This document shows positions 55,916 through 64,000 of a stretch of DNA of 64,000 nt, one piece after another. The notes beneath the pieces are model-generated. The model was not told the origin of the DNA. It saw only the letters and a program-made list of their open reading frames with translations, and ran no database searches. How positions within the stretch are numbered: the stretch's first letter is position 1; each line of letters starts with the position of its first letter. Source of the stretch: Massospora cicadina. Its lineage: Eukaryota; Entomophthoromycota; Entomophthoromycetes; Entomophthorales; Entomophthoraceae. The DNA is taken from assembly GCA_022478985.1 (NCBI GenBank), contig JAKSZP010005653.1:22037-86036 (forward strand), given 5' to 3'. Position numbers and translations under genes: made by a program.

Positions 55916-57097
55916 TTATTTTTTATTAATTGTCCTCAGTGTGGGGATGATTCTGCCTATGTCGCTTCTTGGGGGAGGGAGGATGGATTGCGGTAGGAAG
56001 GAATAGCCCATCAAAATCAATATGCGATCAGACACTTGCAAGGGTGAGTCCTACTCGAAACCACATTTGTTGAGCTGATGCTGACCCTGAAAGAACGCGA
56101 CTAGGAGAAGGGAAATGGACATGTCAGAAGATGCCAATCATGAAACTCCAGAGTGAGGTGGAAAACAGCAATAAAGGAAGAGGCAATTGACAAATAACCA
56201 TGAGTAATCCCAATAAGGCACTGGCGCAAGAAGATTTGTCTTGAGTGCCTGCCAACAGGCCTCATCAAGAACACCAGACATGTGAGCTGACAGCAAAGAA
56301 GGAATACTCAAGGGAGGTTAACGAATCATACCCCCAATTAGCGCCATCAATGGAAGATAGTGATGGGAAGCTCCAGAGAAGAGGTAGTCATGCAAAGAAT
56401 GGATTGCATCCTGTAAACAACAACTATGGGCTTTGCAGAAGCTGAAGCTGAATGACTGATGAAAATCAAGCAAGGCTGGAAGCTTCATTGACCAACTTTG
56501 AAAAACTTGGCTGGTAAAGCAGAGAGTATAAGTGGCAGTATCCTGATCAAGAAGGTTGTCCAGATCCGAGGGATTCAGTGCTAATGACAATGCCTCTGTG
56601 ACTTGCGCTCAAAGTTCAGCATAGGGGAGCTCAAAATTAATGCTGTTCCCAATTGAAAGCTCAGAAACCAGCACCACTGGTTGGTAAAATTGACCGAGTT
56701 GGAAGAGGAACTTGGGGGAGCAAATCTGACCCAACCAGGAATGAACAATCTAAAGCAGTCAGCATAACCTCCAGATCATCAATGATGATGTTCGGAGCCT
56801 CAGTGAAAGGAGCCAAATCCAGAAGGGTTTTGAAGTCCAACTTGGGGATCGACTGTAAGGGAAGAGTTGGCTGAGAGTTATTCAAAATGATGGCACACCT
56901 TGTTTTGGTGGGATTTATACCATTTCCGGTAACTTGACAGAAGGACTAGCCCCTTGCACCAGACTAGGCGTATGAGTCCTGGAAGGACCATAGAAGAGGT
57001 TCTGCTGAGCATCCTGACTCATCCGCTGGAAGAAGCAGAGGTATAAATCTTACAAACTGTTCAGAAGTTGCTGATAACGAGATTCTGAGTTCAACAT
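55916..57097 (-). pseudogene. Antisense ORF in the 3' compartment of element G
   Basis: On the minus strand an ATG at 57097 starts a frame that can be followed 393 codons to a TAA at 55916. It is broken by about nine stops, a density like that of G's own integrase. Start: MLNSESRYQQLLNSL. Clear stretches: LFYGPSRTHTPSLVQGASPS; 56885-56661 (shifted frame) with PKLDFKTLLDLAPFTEAPNI; VVLVSELSIGNSINFELPYA; and 56590-56318 with LNPSDLDNLLDQDTATYTLC. I recognise no family. The 3' end is followed by TAATAAAAAATAAA on the minus strand, a possible polyadenylation region. Some plant Ty3/gypsy elements carry an antisense ORF at this place, so the arrangement has precedent; the protein here is unknown. 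Confidence 0.45.
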
Positions 57098-57126
57098 ATG
57101 AGCAGGACTAGAGGGGGGATGTCGGA

Positions 57127-57134
57127 CTTATATA
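57127..57134 (-). promoter_or_regulatory. TATA box before the antisense ORF of G
   Basis: TATATAAG on the minus strand, 30 bp upstream of the ATG at 57097. The spacing would put transcription start close to the ATG. Confidence 0.35.
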
Positions 57135-57676
57135 GAAGTTGACATTATGCACCCTACAATCCATTAAGCTCTAATTTTGGGAAAGTAATTTCATACAGTT
57201 TTTGAAATAAGCTTTCTGAGGGAAGGATTAAGAATGACTTACAGCCTAAAGGTTATGAGTGAAATAATAAAGGCAAAAATAAATAAGTATTCTTAATCAA
57301 GCTGTGAAACAAACATCGATGGCAAGAGTCTCCTGTCTAGGATGAGGAGAGAATCAGGAATTTTAGTACGCCAGACCAAGAAACCTGAATATGACAGCGG
57401 GTCATATACCCTGATGGGGGGAAAACTGGATCCTGGGAAAATATCGTCACAATTAAATTGATCAGCCCAGCATGACAAGAATCTTGGGACCGCGCTCTGA
57501 GTAGGCAGTAGCGAGGAGGAAGAGGAGGAATGCCATATGACAAAGGTCATCCCAAGCAGCGTTGAGTGATGATGAGTGTACTCCACTTAAACCAATGAAG
57601 TATTAGACCAGGTGTTTGAAGTGGTGTTTCCATGCCCAGTCCTTTTCTCATTGGAAATCTAGAAAAGAGGGGGATG
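57135..57676. other. Rest of the 3' compartment of G and polypurine tract
   Basis: A minus-strand frame at 57586-57293 is open for 97 codons but has no ATG start and no recognisable motif; it could be an upstream part of the antisense gene. The polypurine tract AGAAAAGAGGGGGA lies at 57661-57674. Confidence 0.4.
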
Positions 57677-58824
57677 TGTTGGGATTTTTGCCCATATTCC
57701 CAGCCTGGGTAGATTACCTGGTATCACTAGGGGAAAAATTTCCTAAAGCGAAGTGAATCGGAAATTGGTAGACCCAAATTTTGGAGGAACTAGGTTTGGG
57801 GGATTTTAGGATATTTGTCTGGTCATATTTGTCAGGGATTGATCAAGATTACCTAATATTCTTTGGGCGGAGCGGCCAACGAAATAGGGGCATCAGATAG
57901 TGATTAACTATCAGGTGTACCAATTGGGATTGGTCAGGTTTCATCACCAACTGATGGGGAATGTTTAATGAGTTGCGAGGCGAGTGATGCCACCTGCAAC
58001 TAGTAAACTGATTGGTTGGTAAAGTGACCTGCCATAAAGGTAAAAAGTCCCATTATCTAAGCAGGTCACTAGCCAATTATTATTGATTTGCTTGAACCGA
58101 GAGGAAAACGATAGGGACACGTTTCTGACTCTTTCCGTTTGAGGTATCAAGGATGTCCAACGTTGGAATCCTAGCCAGGATGGGGAAGACCATCACTGCT
58201 GAGATAAGGAAGGGCGATTCAATATAAATGGCTGCCATTTCATTGAAGAGGTGTCAACTGAGGGTTAGACAGCCAAATCTCCAATAAATTCCCTAGGATT
58301 CACTCTAATAAAATATAGTTAAAAACATATATACACTCATAAATTACTTCTTATAACATTATTAGTTTTATTGTAGATTTGGTAATAGTTAGACTATCAG
58401 CATCTAGCATGAAGATTCCATCTCAAGGATATTATTGCAGAAGGCAATAATTGGTAGACTCTCAGAGAAGAGTAGAGATCTGAGCGGGGATCTAGAGATG
58501 AAGGGAACCATGGCTAAGGGATTGCTGCCAACTGTGTGTTGGGCTGAAGGAGACTGCCATCAGAGGATCTTAACAAAGATTGAGTGGACAGGATTACAGG
58601 GAATGAGTCCTATGAGTACGATATCCAGTATTAATCAGAAATACTGGCTGAAGCGTTGGGCCTGAAAATAATTCTAACTCAACTATGTACAATAGTCATC
58701 ATACTATTATCAATTTATATATATATTCTTACAACACGAGGTGCACGAGAAAATCAAACCTGTGCAGTAGAAAGATTACTAGGGTTGACCTCCAATAATC
58801 AACCTAACGAAGTAAATTTTTACA
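57677..58824 (+). repeat. 3' LTR of element G
   Basis: Starts TGTTGGGATTTTTGCCC and ends AATTTTTACA. The next five bases, CTCCA, are the target duplication. Confidence 0.9.
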
Positions 58825-59690
58825 CTCCAGAACAACAGCATGAAGCTGAGGCTCATATTGAAGAATATGCAGATATACTTGCCCAAAGTTCTGTATATTT
58901 TGGACTAATGAAAGATGTGCAGCATCAGGTGAAAACAGGTGTTACTCCTTCTATTCAAGCTCGACCATATTGCAAATCTAAAATTGAGGAGGCTCTGGTC
59001 TCAGTGAAATTGAAACAACTCCTTGATGCGGGGCTGTTAACGCCTTCTAAGAGTCCATGGGCTTCTTATTTACTACTCATTTGAGAAAAAATTGGGGCCA
59101 TAGAGTGGTTATGGACTATTGTCAGCTCAATGCTGTTACCCAAAAGGATTCTTATACTCTACCTCACATTGATGATTCATTGAGATCATTGTCTGGATCA
59201 CAATACTTCTCAGATATTGACCTTGCAAGTGGTTATTTGCAAATTGAACTGGATCCGAAAGATCATCAAATATGTGCTTAATCTCTAGTGAGGGGTTATT
59301 TGATCCCACTTGTATGCTTCAGGGGCTTATTAATGTCCCTGCTGCTTCTCAACGAGCCATGGATGGCTTGTTTGGGGATTTGAAACATTCTTGTGTTTTG
59401 GTATATTTAGATGATGTTACTGTTTTTTCTCGCACTTTTAACGAGCATTTGGCTCATTTAAAGGAATTTTTTGGTTGGATGCGTCGCGCTTTGCTTAAGA
59501 TAAAACCATCCAAGTGTTTCTTTTTAATACTGAGATTAAATTCTTAGGCTATAAAGTTAATCGCAAGGGATTTTACTCTTATCTAATAAGATACAAGCTA
59601 TTTTGGACATTTCTGTTCCCAAAAGCTTGTGTGATATCCAAGTGTTTTTAGGGATAGTTGGTTTTTACTGACAATTAATCCCTCATTTTG
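58825..59690 (+). pseudogene. Reverse transcriptase, element K
   Basis: After EQQHEAEAHIEEYADIL come IQARPYCKSKIEEALVSVKL, LLTPSKSPWAS (fingers), VVMDYCQLNAVTQKDSYTLP, YFSDIDLASGYLQIEL (catalytic Asp), then YLDDVTVFSRTF with an intact YxDD at 59404-59415 and KPSKCFF. Two frameshifts (near 59080 and 59275) and a few stops. Confidence 0.85.
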
Positions 59691-60200
59691 TGGAGATTGC
59701 GGAGCCTTTAGTTTACCTTTTGCACAAGGAAGTCCCTTTTGTATGGGAAGGATAGCAGCAGCAAGCCTTTGATCTGTTTTCCAAGCCTTAGTGAGTGCAC
59801 CAATCTTACCCCATCCTGATTTTTCCAAACCTTTTATAATATTTACTGATGCCAGTGATATTGCTATTGGAGCCATTATGGCTCAACATGATACCAACTT
59901 GGTAAATCGCCCCATTGCACATTATAGTAAAACCCTTTCTAAGGCTGAACGCAATTAATGCGTTACTGAAAGAGAATGTCTTGCTGTGTTGTCCGCAATC
60001 AAGCATTTTCGACCTTATCTATATGGCAAACATTTCACTATTGTAACATATCACGCTTCCCTAAAGTGGCTGCAACAAATGAAGGATCCTTATGGGCGCT
60101 TAGCTAGATGGGTTTTTAAAGCTCCAAAATTATGAAATCACTATTCAACATCGCGTTGGAGCTATTCATCAAAATGCTGATGGACTTTATTGATTGCCTA
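59691..60200 (+). pseudogene. RNase H, element K
   Basis: FIIFTDASDIAIGAIMAQHD (Asp), TERECLAVLSAIKHFRPYL (Glu) and FTIVTYHASLKWLQQMKDP, where the Asp of TDH is Tyr. GRLARWVFK follows. A TAA lies after RN in the SKAERN segment. It is the best guide to the F RNase H junction discussed elsewhere. Confidence 0.8.
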
Positions 60201-61448
60201 TCCTAAAGTTGCTTTATGCTGAGGAGGACTGCATCTATGACTTGATTGGTATACCTGAGCTCTAGTAACAGGAATCTAAGGATGTTATATTGAAGTTAAA
60301 ATCCTTAAATGAAGATACTCAGGTTAAAGAAGGTTCATTATACAAAAAGTTGGTATCTAAGTGGTTGCCCTTTATTCGGCCCTCTGCGAGGACTGATACT
60401 ATTATGGAGGCCCACCAAACTGTAGGGCATGGAGCTGTCACTAAGACCCTACAGTGGTTGAAATTATTGTCACTGGGATAACATGTTGGAATCTGTACAC
60501 GATGTGTTGGAGTCTTATCTTACATGCCAACACCAATGTGGTGGAAATCCAATGTTCCAACACAAAATTGTGGGACTTTTTAAAAACTTTCTCTACTATG
60601 AGTATCAATGTGGTGGGTCCTCTCCATACTGCCACTTATGGACATTGATATAATTTGTTAGCTATCAACCATTTTACTAGATGGATTGATGCTAACTCAG
60701 TTTCCATGGTCACTGATAAGGTTACGGCATCCTTTCATTTTAAGCAACTTTTCACCAGGCATGGTAGCCCAAAATTCCTGTTATTAGATAATGGGTACAA
60801 CTTCATTTCTCAGGTGGTATCCAAGCTTACTAACTTAATGGGTAATTATTAGCCATTTACATCCTCATATAATAATTCTACTAATGGTGCAGTAAAATGA
60901 GCAAATGGTACCCTTGTAGCCATTCTTTGAAAGATGGCTTCCAATGACCCTAGTAGATGAATCTCTATTTGCCTAGTGGGATGTTAGCCTATAGAGTTAG
61001 CTACCATCGTATAGTTGGAATGTCTCCTTTTAAAGCTTTATATGGTCAGGATCCTATCCTCCCCTTAAGTGTACAACCTATACTTGAGAAAGCTATCCTT
61101 CAAACTACTGATTTAGCTATGAGGAAACTAGCGATGAAATTATTCAAGTACAAGCTTTAGCTTCAAGTTACCTTGCTGCTACCACCCAAAGGAGGGAACA
61201 AGAACCAACGCTAGTAGACCTACGCTACCAGAATATCAAGTCGCGGATCTTTTACTCTTCTATCACCATAAGCTAGGAGCAAGGATTCACAAACTTGACA
61301 CCTTATGGGCTAGTCCATATCATATTATTTATCATTGGGGTACTGAATACTCCATTGCAGCTGTTGATACTGGTACTGTTATTAATAAAATGAATAGTAT
61401 ATTTCTTTATAAGTATGTGCCCCCTAGGCAAGATATTGAGGGGGGCAT
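60201..61448 (+). pseudogene. Integrase, element K
   Basis: Zinc-binding segment: EAHQTVGHGAVTKTLQWL then C-x-H-x-C (60400-60545). Core: LAINHFTRWIDAN, where the first Asp is Asn, LLDNGYNF (second Asp), and NGAVK-stop-ANGTL, where the catalytic Glu is Lys and the following Arg is TGA. VGMSPFKALYGQDPILPL ends the core. The C-terminal region (61240-61448) has LDTLWASPYHI and runs to the LTR edge. Confidence 0.8.
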
Positions 61449-62011
61449 TGTTGGGGATTCAACTATGATGACCAAAGTTACTCAAAATCGAGATCAAAAT
61501 CTCAGTCCAATGAGATTATAAAATCTACATTGGAGATATCTGATTCTAGGATAGACCAACAATCAACCCTTTGGAGTTATTAACCTTATCTGAAGGATGA
61601 TGCTAAGCTATCTGATCAGTCATAAAATCATATAAGAAAATCATTCTCATCAAATATGAATCTTATCAAATCTGGCCATCACAAGTATAGTAACAATAAT
61701 CAGCAATATTGGTCATCTAATAGAAAGATCTTCCTCAGGTGCATCCCAAAAATCCCCACGCATAACTACTAAATCTACCCCTATAAATATCCCTTATTTT
61801 TAACTAACAAAGTACCACAAGTTTTATCTCGCATAGCCTAATTTTGGTCTCTTTTCATACAGAATTCTGTATTTACGATTGGAATCAACTATAACAACAG
61901 AATTAATAACTTTTTTGAAACTATGTCTATCTTTGCTAGAGCCACGAAACTAATAATTTCATAGCCTTTGTAGCACCTGCTTTTATTGTAACTTCTCACA
62001 AAATTCCAATA
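61449..62011 (+). repeat. 3' LTR of element K
   Basis: Starts TGTTGGGGATTCAACTA after the polypurine tract and ends ATTCCAATA; the GTAGG target copy follows. Confidence 0.9.
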
Positions 62012-63269
62012 GTAGGAAAAAACAGGCGTTTATGTGCCTAAAGTATACTTGATTGGAATCAGTTGCCACCTTTGATGATCGCTTTTACAATGCAGCCCAA
62101 CCTCTCATGCTCACTAAAATGTTACCTTTTGATGATGCTCTGGTGGCTATTCTGACTGGCTTAACTTCTCAATCTTCTATAGCTCGGCATCTAATCTCTG
62201 TAAATGACACCTCCAGACTATCCATGATATCAAGGAGATTCTGCTGGAGGTTGCAGATATTTATTACGCTGAAGTTACTTTAGGTGTTTGGTCAAACCCC
62301 CAAGTTCTGACCATTAGGGATCACTCAACTATAGCCCCGCTGAAGGAGGCTATGATGATCCTAGGGCCACCCTATGCTGGTTACTACTCTGAGCCCAGCA
62401 CCTGCGATGCAGCTCAAACCTGACCTTTCTCCGCCCAGCCAACCTGAGGTTCTCAAGATAGCAAGTCAGATTGCATTATTGTCAATGGGGCAGCGCTACC
62501 TGCCCCATCTTGCCACCAAGGCGATCTTTTGTTAGCCATGAGCCTCATCAAGTGGCCCCAAAGCCTGCTCTTAATCGTGAAACCCTCTCTTAGGTGACAT
62601 TTGCACCACTAACAATGGGTTATATGATCAGGTCACAAAAGCTAAACTGCCTGATTCCAAAATGCTCACAGCTGCTAATCGCCCCAATATTGGAGTAATT
62701 ATAGCATCCACCTCCCAGACGCTATCTCCCTTGACCTCTCCTCCAGGCAACTCTAGTCTGAAATTTGTAGCCGTGGGGCAGTATAAACCGCTAGGTTAAA
62801 GGTTAAATAGAGCTGAACAAATATAACGCCTCCTCCAAGATATAAAGTAGTGTTTGGGAGCGGCCTCAGAGCCTCTTTTGCAATGAGGATTGATCTGTAC
62901 CTAACCCCAGTCCTATGGACTCTCTGATGTTCATTAAAAACCCTCCAATGATGAATCTGAAGGGGGTTGTGAAGATGCTGGTCACTATGTTTTAGGAGCC
63001 CCAGGTGAAGTGGAGGTACCTGACAGGTTGAACCCAGAAAGAGTGGATATCACTAGGATACCCTGTAAACATACCTTTAACAGGTGCTGAGAGGACTTTA
63101 GGTTTTTGTTACAGCCAGTGATGTTGATAAACCTCATTGCCACAATGATCCAATCCAATCAGAGTGTGCATACACTTCAGTCTATCAAAGATAAAAACCC
63201 TGAAACTACCAAAAGACTTGCTTCTACTCTACTGCTGAAGGAGGTCCTCTCTCTTCCACCCTACTTGGG
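62012..63269 (+). pseudogene. Gag of element H, part 2
   Basis: Continues the capsid after K: ESVATFDDRFYNAAQPLMLT and MLPFDDALVAILTGLTSQSS (62053-62200), matching G's ESLASFTDRFYQ. Beyond 62280 the sequence is frameshifted many times; fragments such as QYKPLG and LNRAEQI (62780-62825) could be the Gag to pol linker. I see no zinc knuckle. Confidence 0.6.
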
Positions 63270-63600
63270 GGAATCTTAAAGTGGAGGTTGTTGTCAACAG
63301 AGCACGAGTCATTGCTATCCTTGACACCAGATTACCTATGAACGTTAAATTATTAAAGCTCATGAACAAAATTAAGCTGGCTACTGACCTTGACTATACT
63401 CAAGAGTTTATCATTGCTGGTTTGACCAACACTCACACTTTTGGGGCCTACTCATCTTTACCCATCCAATTTGGGAAACTTCTCCTTTTGGCCCCGTGGT
63501 GGCTTTAGCCAAAAATACCTATGACATGCTCATTAGCACCCATTCATACTCGAGTATGACGATTTTTAATATGAATCAGGTCTATCTTCCCTGCTTAACT
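63270..63600 (+). pseudogene. Protease, element H
   Basis: EVVVNRARVIAILDTRLPMN parallels K's protease, with the same D-T-R at 63323-63331. FGAYSSLPIQFGKLLL and a second-half block follow after frameshifts. Confidence 0.7.
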
Positions 63601-63649
63601 ACAAGATTCACCTGATTCTGGACAACAATGAGATTAATAAAAAGTAATA

Positions 63650-64000
63650 TGCTTGCATGGTTGATTATCTTTACTCCGCCTTATCCCTACGGTACATGAC
63701 GTCGGGGTGGAATACCAATATGCTGCCAGAATCAGTGGATCCCCTTGAGGGAATTCCATTTTATGAAGCCGAAGAGGTGTTGATTAAAGCGGGTGAACAA
63801 AATATGATTGACACCAAGATTACCCTGCAGATTCCCCACAACTTTCTGTTGCACATAACTTGCATTGATAGAATCAATCCCTTAGAACCTTGAGTATTTT
63901 CAGGCATCCTAGACTCAGCCTACCAACAACCTATCATTAATACTACTGGGGAATCTTAACAGTAAGGCATAATCGTAAAGAAACACCATGAGCTTGGGAA
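63650..64000 (+). pseudogene. dUTPase-fold domain, element H (truncated by window end)
   Basis: VLIKAGEQNMIDTKITLQIP is the first-strand pattern of dUTPases (P-G-E-Q-x-L-I-x-T-G-I-x-x-x-I-P). After HITCIDRINP and an in-frame TGA comes GILDSAYQQPI, the motif 3 layout GVIDSDYxGxI with the catalytic Asp and the Tyr both kept. It is the only copy in the window that keeps the Asp. The rest is outside the window. Confidence 0.55.

Larger units (their letters stand above)
49294..58824 (+). mobile_element. Ty3/gypsy element G
   Basis: A 9.53-kb element inserted in K, with LTRs of 1150 and 1148 bp and perfect CTCCA duplications (49289-49293 and 58825-58829). Order: LTR, primer site, Gag, protease, dUTPase-like domain, RT, RNase H, integrase, an A-rich repeat zone, an extra 3' compartment of about 2 kb with an antisense ORF, polypurine tract, LTR. 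It is the youngest insertion in this nest by order, but its genes carry stops. Confidence 0.9.
45523..62011 (+). mobile_element. Ty3/gypsy element K (interrupted by G)
   Basis: LTRs of 557 and 563 bp flanked by perfect GTAGG duplications (45518-45522 and 62012-62016). Its own length is about 7 kb once G is removed. Order: LTR, primer site, Gag with collagen-like tract, protease, dUTPase-like domain, then G, then RT, RNase H, integrase, polypurine tract GAGGGGGG (61438-61445), LTR. Stops and frameshifts throughout. Confidence 0.9.
45080..64000 (+). mobile_element. Ty3/gypsy element H (host of K, truncated by window end)
   Basis: Internal part of an element: primer site, N-terminal and capsid part of Gag (45080-45522), then K, then the rest of Gag (62012 on), protease and dUTPase-like domain, running off the window. 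The Gag reading from EEFGFTQ before K to ESVATFDDRFYN after K matches the uninterrupted order in G (KEFGSP, then ESLASFTDRFYQ). Confidence 0.75.

Noticed and set aside
57293..57586. Separate minus-strand gene upstream of the antisense ORF of G
   Set aside because: It begins with GTG and has no motif. Kept only as a possible upstream part.
58656..58850. A membrane-type protein start crossing G's 3' LTR into K
   Set aside because: It is an accidental fusion over an LTR boundary; the K part is the RT linker.
1..64000. CRISPR arrays, rRNA, bacterial operons or prophage
   Set aside because: No direct-repeat arrays with unique spacers, no rRNA-like sequence, and gene content is eukaryotic retrotransposons throughout.

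Overview
This 64-kb window looks like a transposon graveyard from a eukaryotic, probably fungal, genome. Nearly all recognisable coding sequence is decayed Ty3/gypsy LTR retrotransposon, two elements are chromodomain chromoviruses, there are tRNA-derived SINEs, and I find no intact host gene, rRNA or CRISPR. The fungal call is inference: the chromoviral integrase tails and primer-binding sites are unlike those of plants, and LTR pairs differ mostly at CpG sites as in a genome that methylates repeats. A repeat-rich basidiomycete such as a rust is possible but unproven.

Layout. Positions 1-36131 hold one cluster built inside an old Ty3/gypsy element, F. F survives as pieces at 1-390 (minus), 10197-13779 and 19721-20907 (plus), and probably 36132 onward (minus). 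Into F went chromovirus C (13780-19720), a probable solo LTR (12958-13430), chromovirus D (pieces at 9645-10196 and 30659-36131), and two copies of a third family. One copy (LTR type x) sits in F's RNase H and the other (LTR type y) inside D's 5' LTR; a solo LTR, Z, later entered the y LTR. The two third-family copies then recombined as inverted repeats and flipped about 20 kb. They are now hybrids A (391-9644, plus) and B (20908-30658, minus). The proof is that each hybrid has one x and one y LTR, and that both target-site duplications and both disrupted sequences (D's LTR and F's RNase H) rejoin only when the segment is flipped back.

Positions 36875-45078 are an AT-rich island with a SINE flanked by a perfect 17-bp duplication, a decayed LINE-type ORF1, a head-to-tail array of tRNA-like units at about 165-bp spacing, and a 197-codon orphan ORF. 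Positions 45080-64000 are a three-level nest: H is interrupted in gag by K (45523-62011, duplication GTAGG), and K is interrupted between its dUTPase-like region and reverse transcriptase by G (49294-58824, duplication CTCCA).

Biology. The non-chromoviral elements (A, B, F, G, H, K) share a dUTPase-fold domain between protease and reverse transcriptase, usually with the catalytic Asp of motif 3 replaced. K and F carry a collagen-like Gly-X-Y tract in Gag. G has about 2 kb of extra sequence between integrase and 3' LTR that contains an antisense, TATA-preceded decayed ORF. All pol genes carry stops and frameshifts, so nothing here looks able to transpose by itself.
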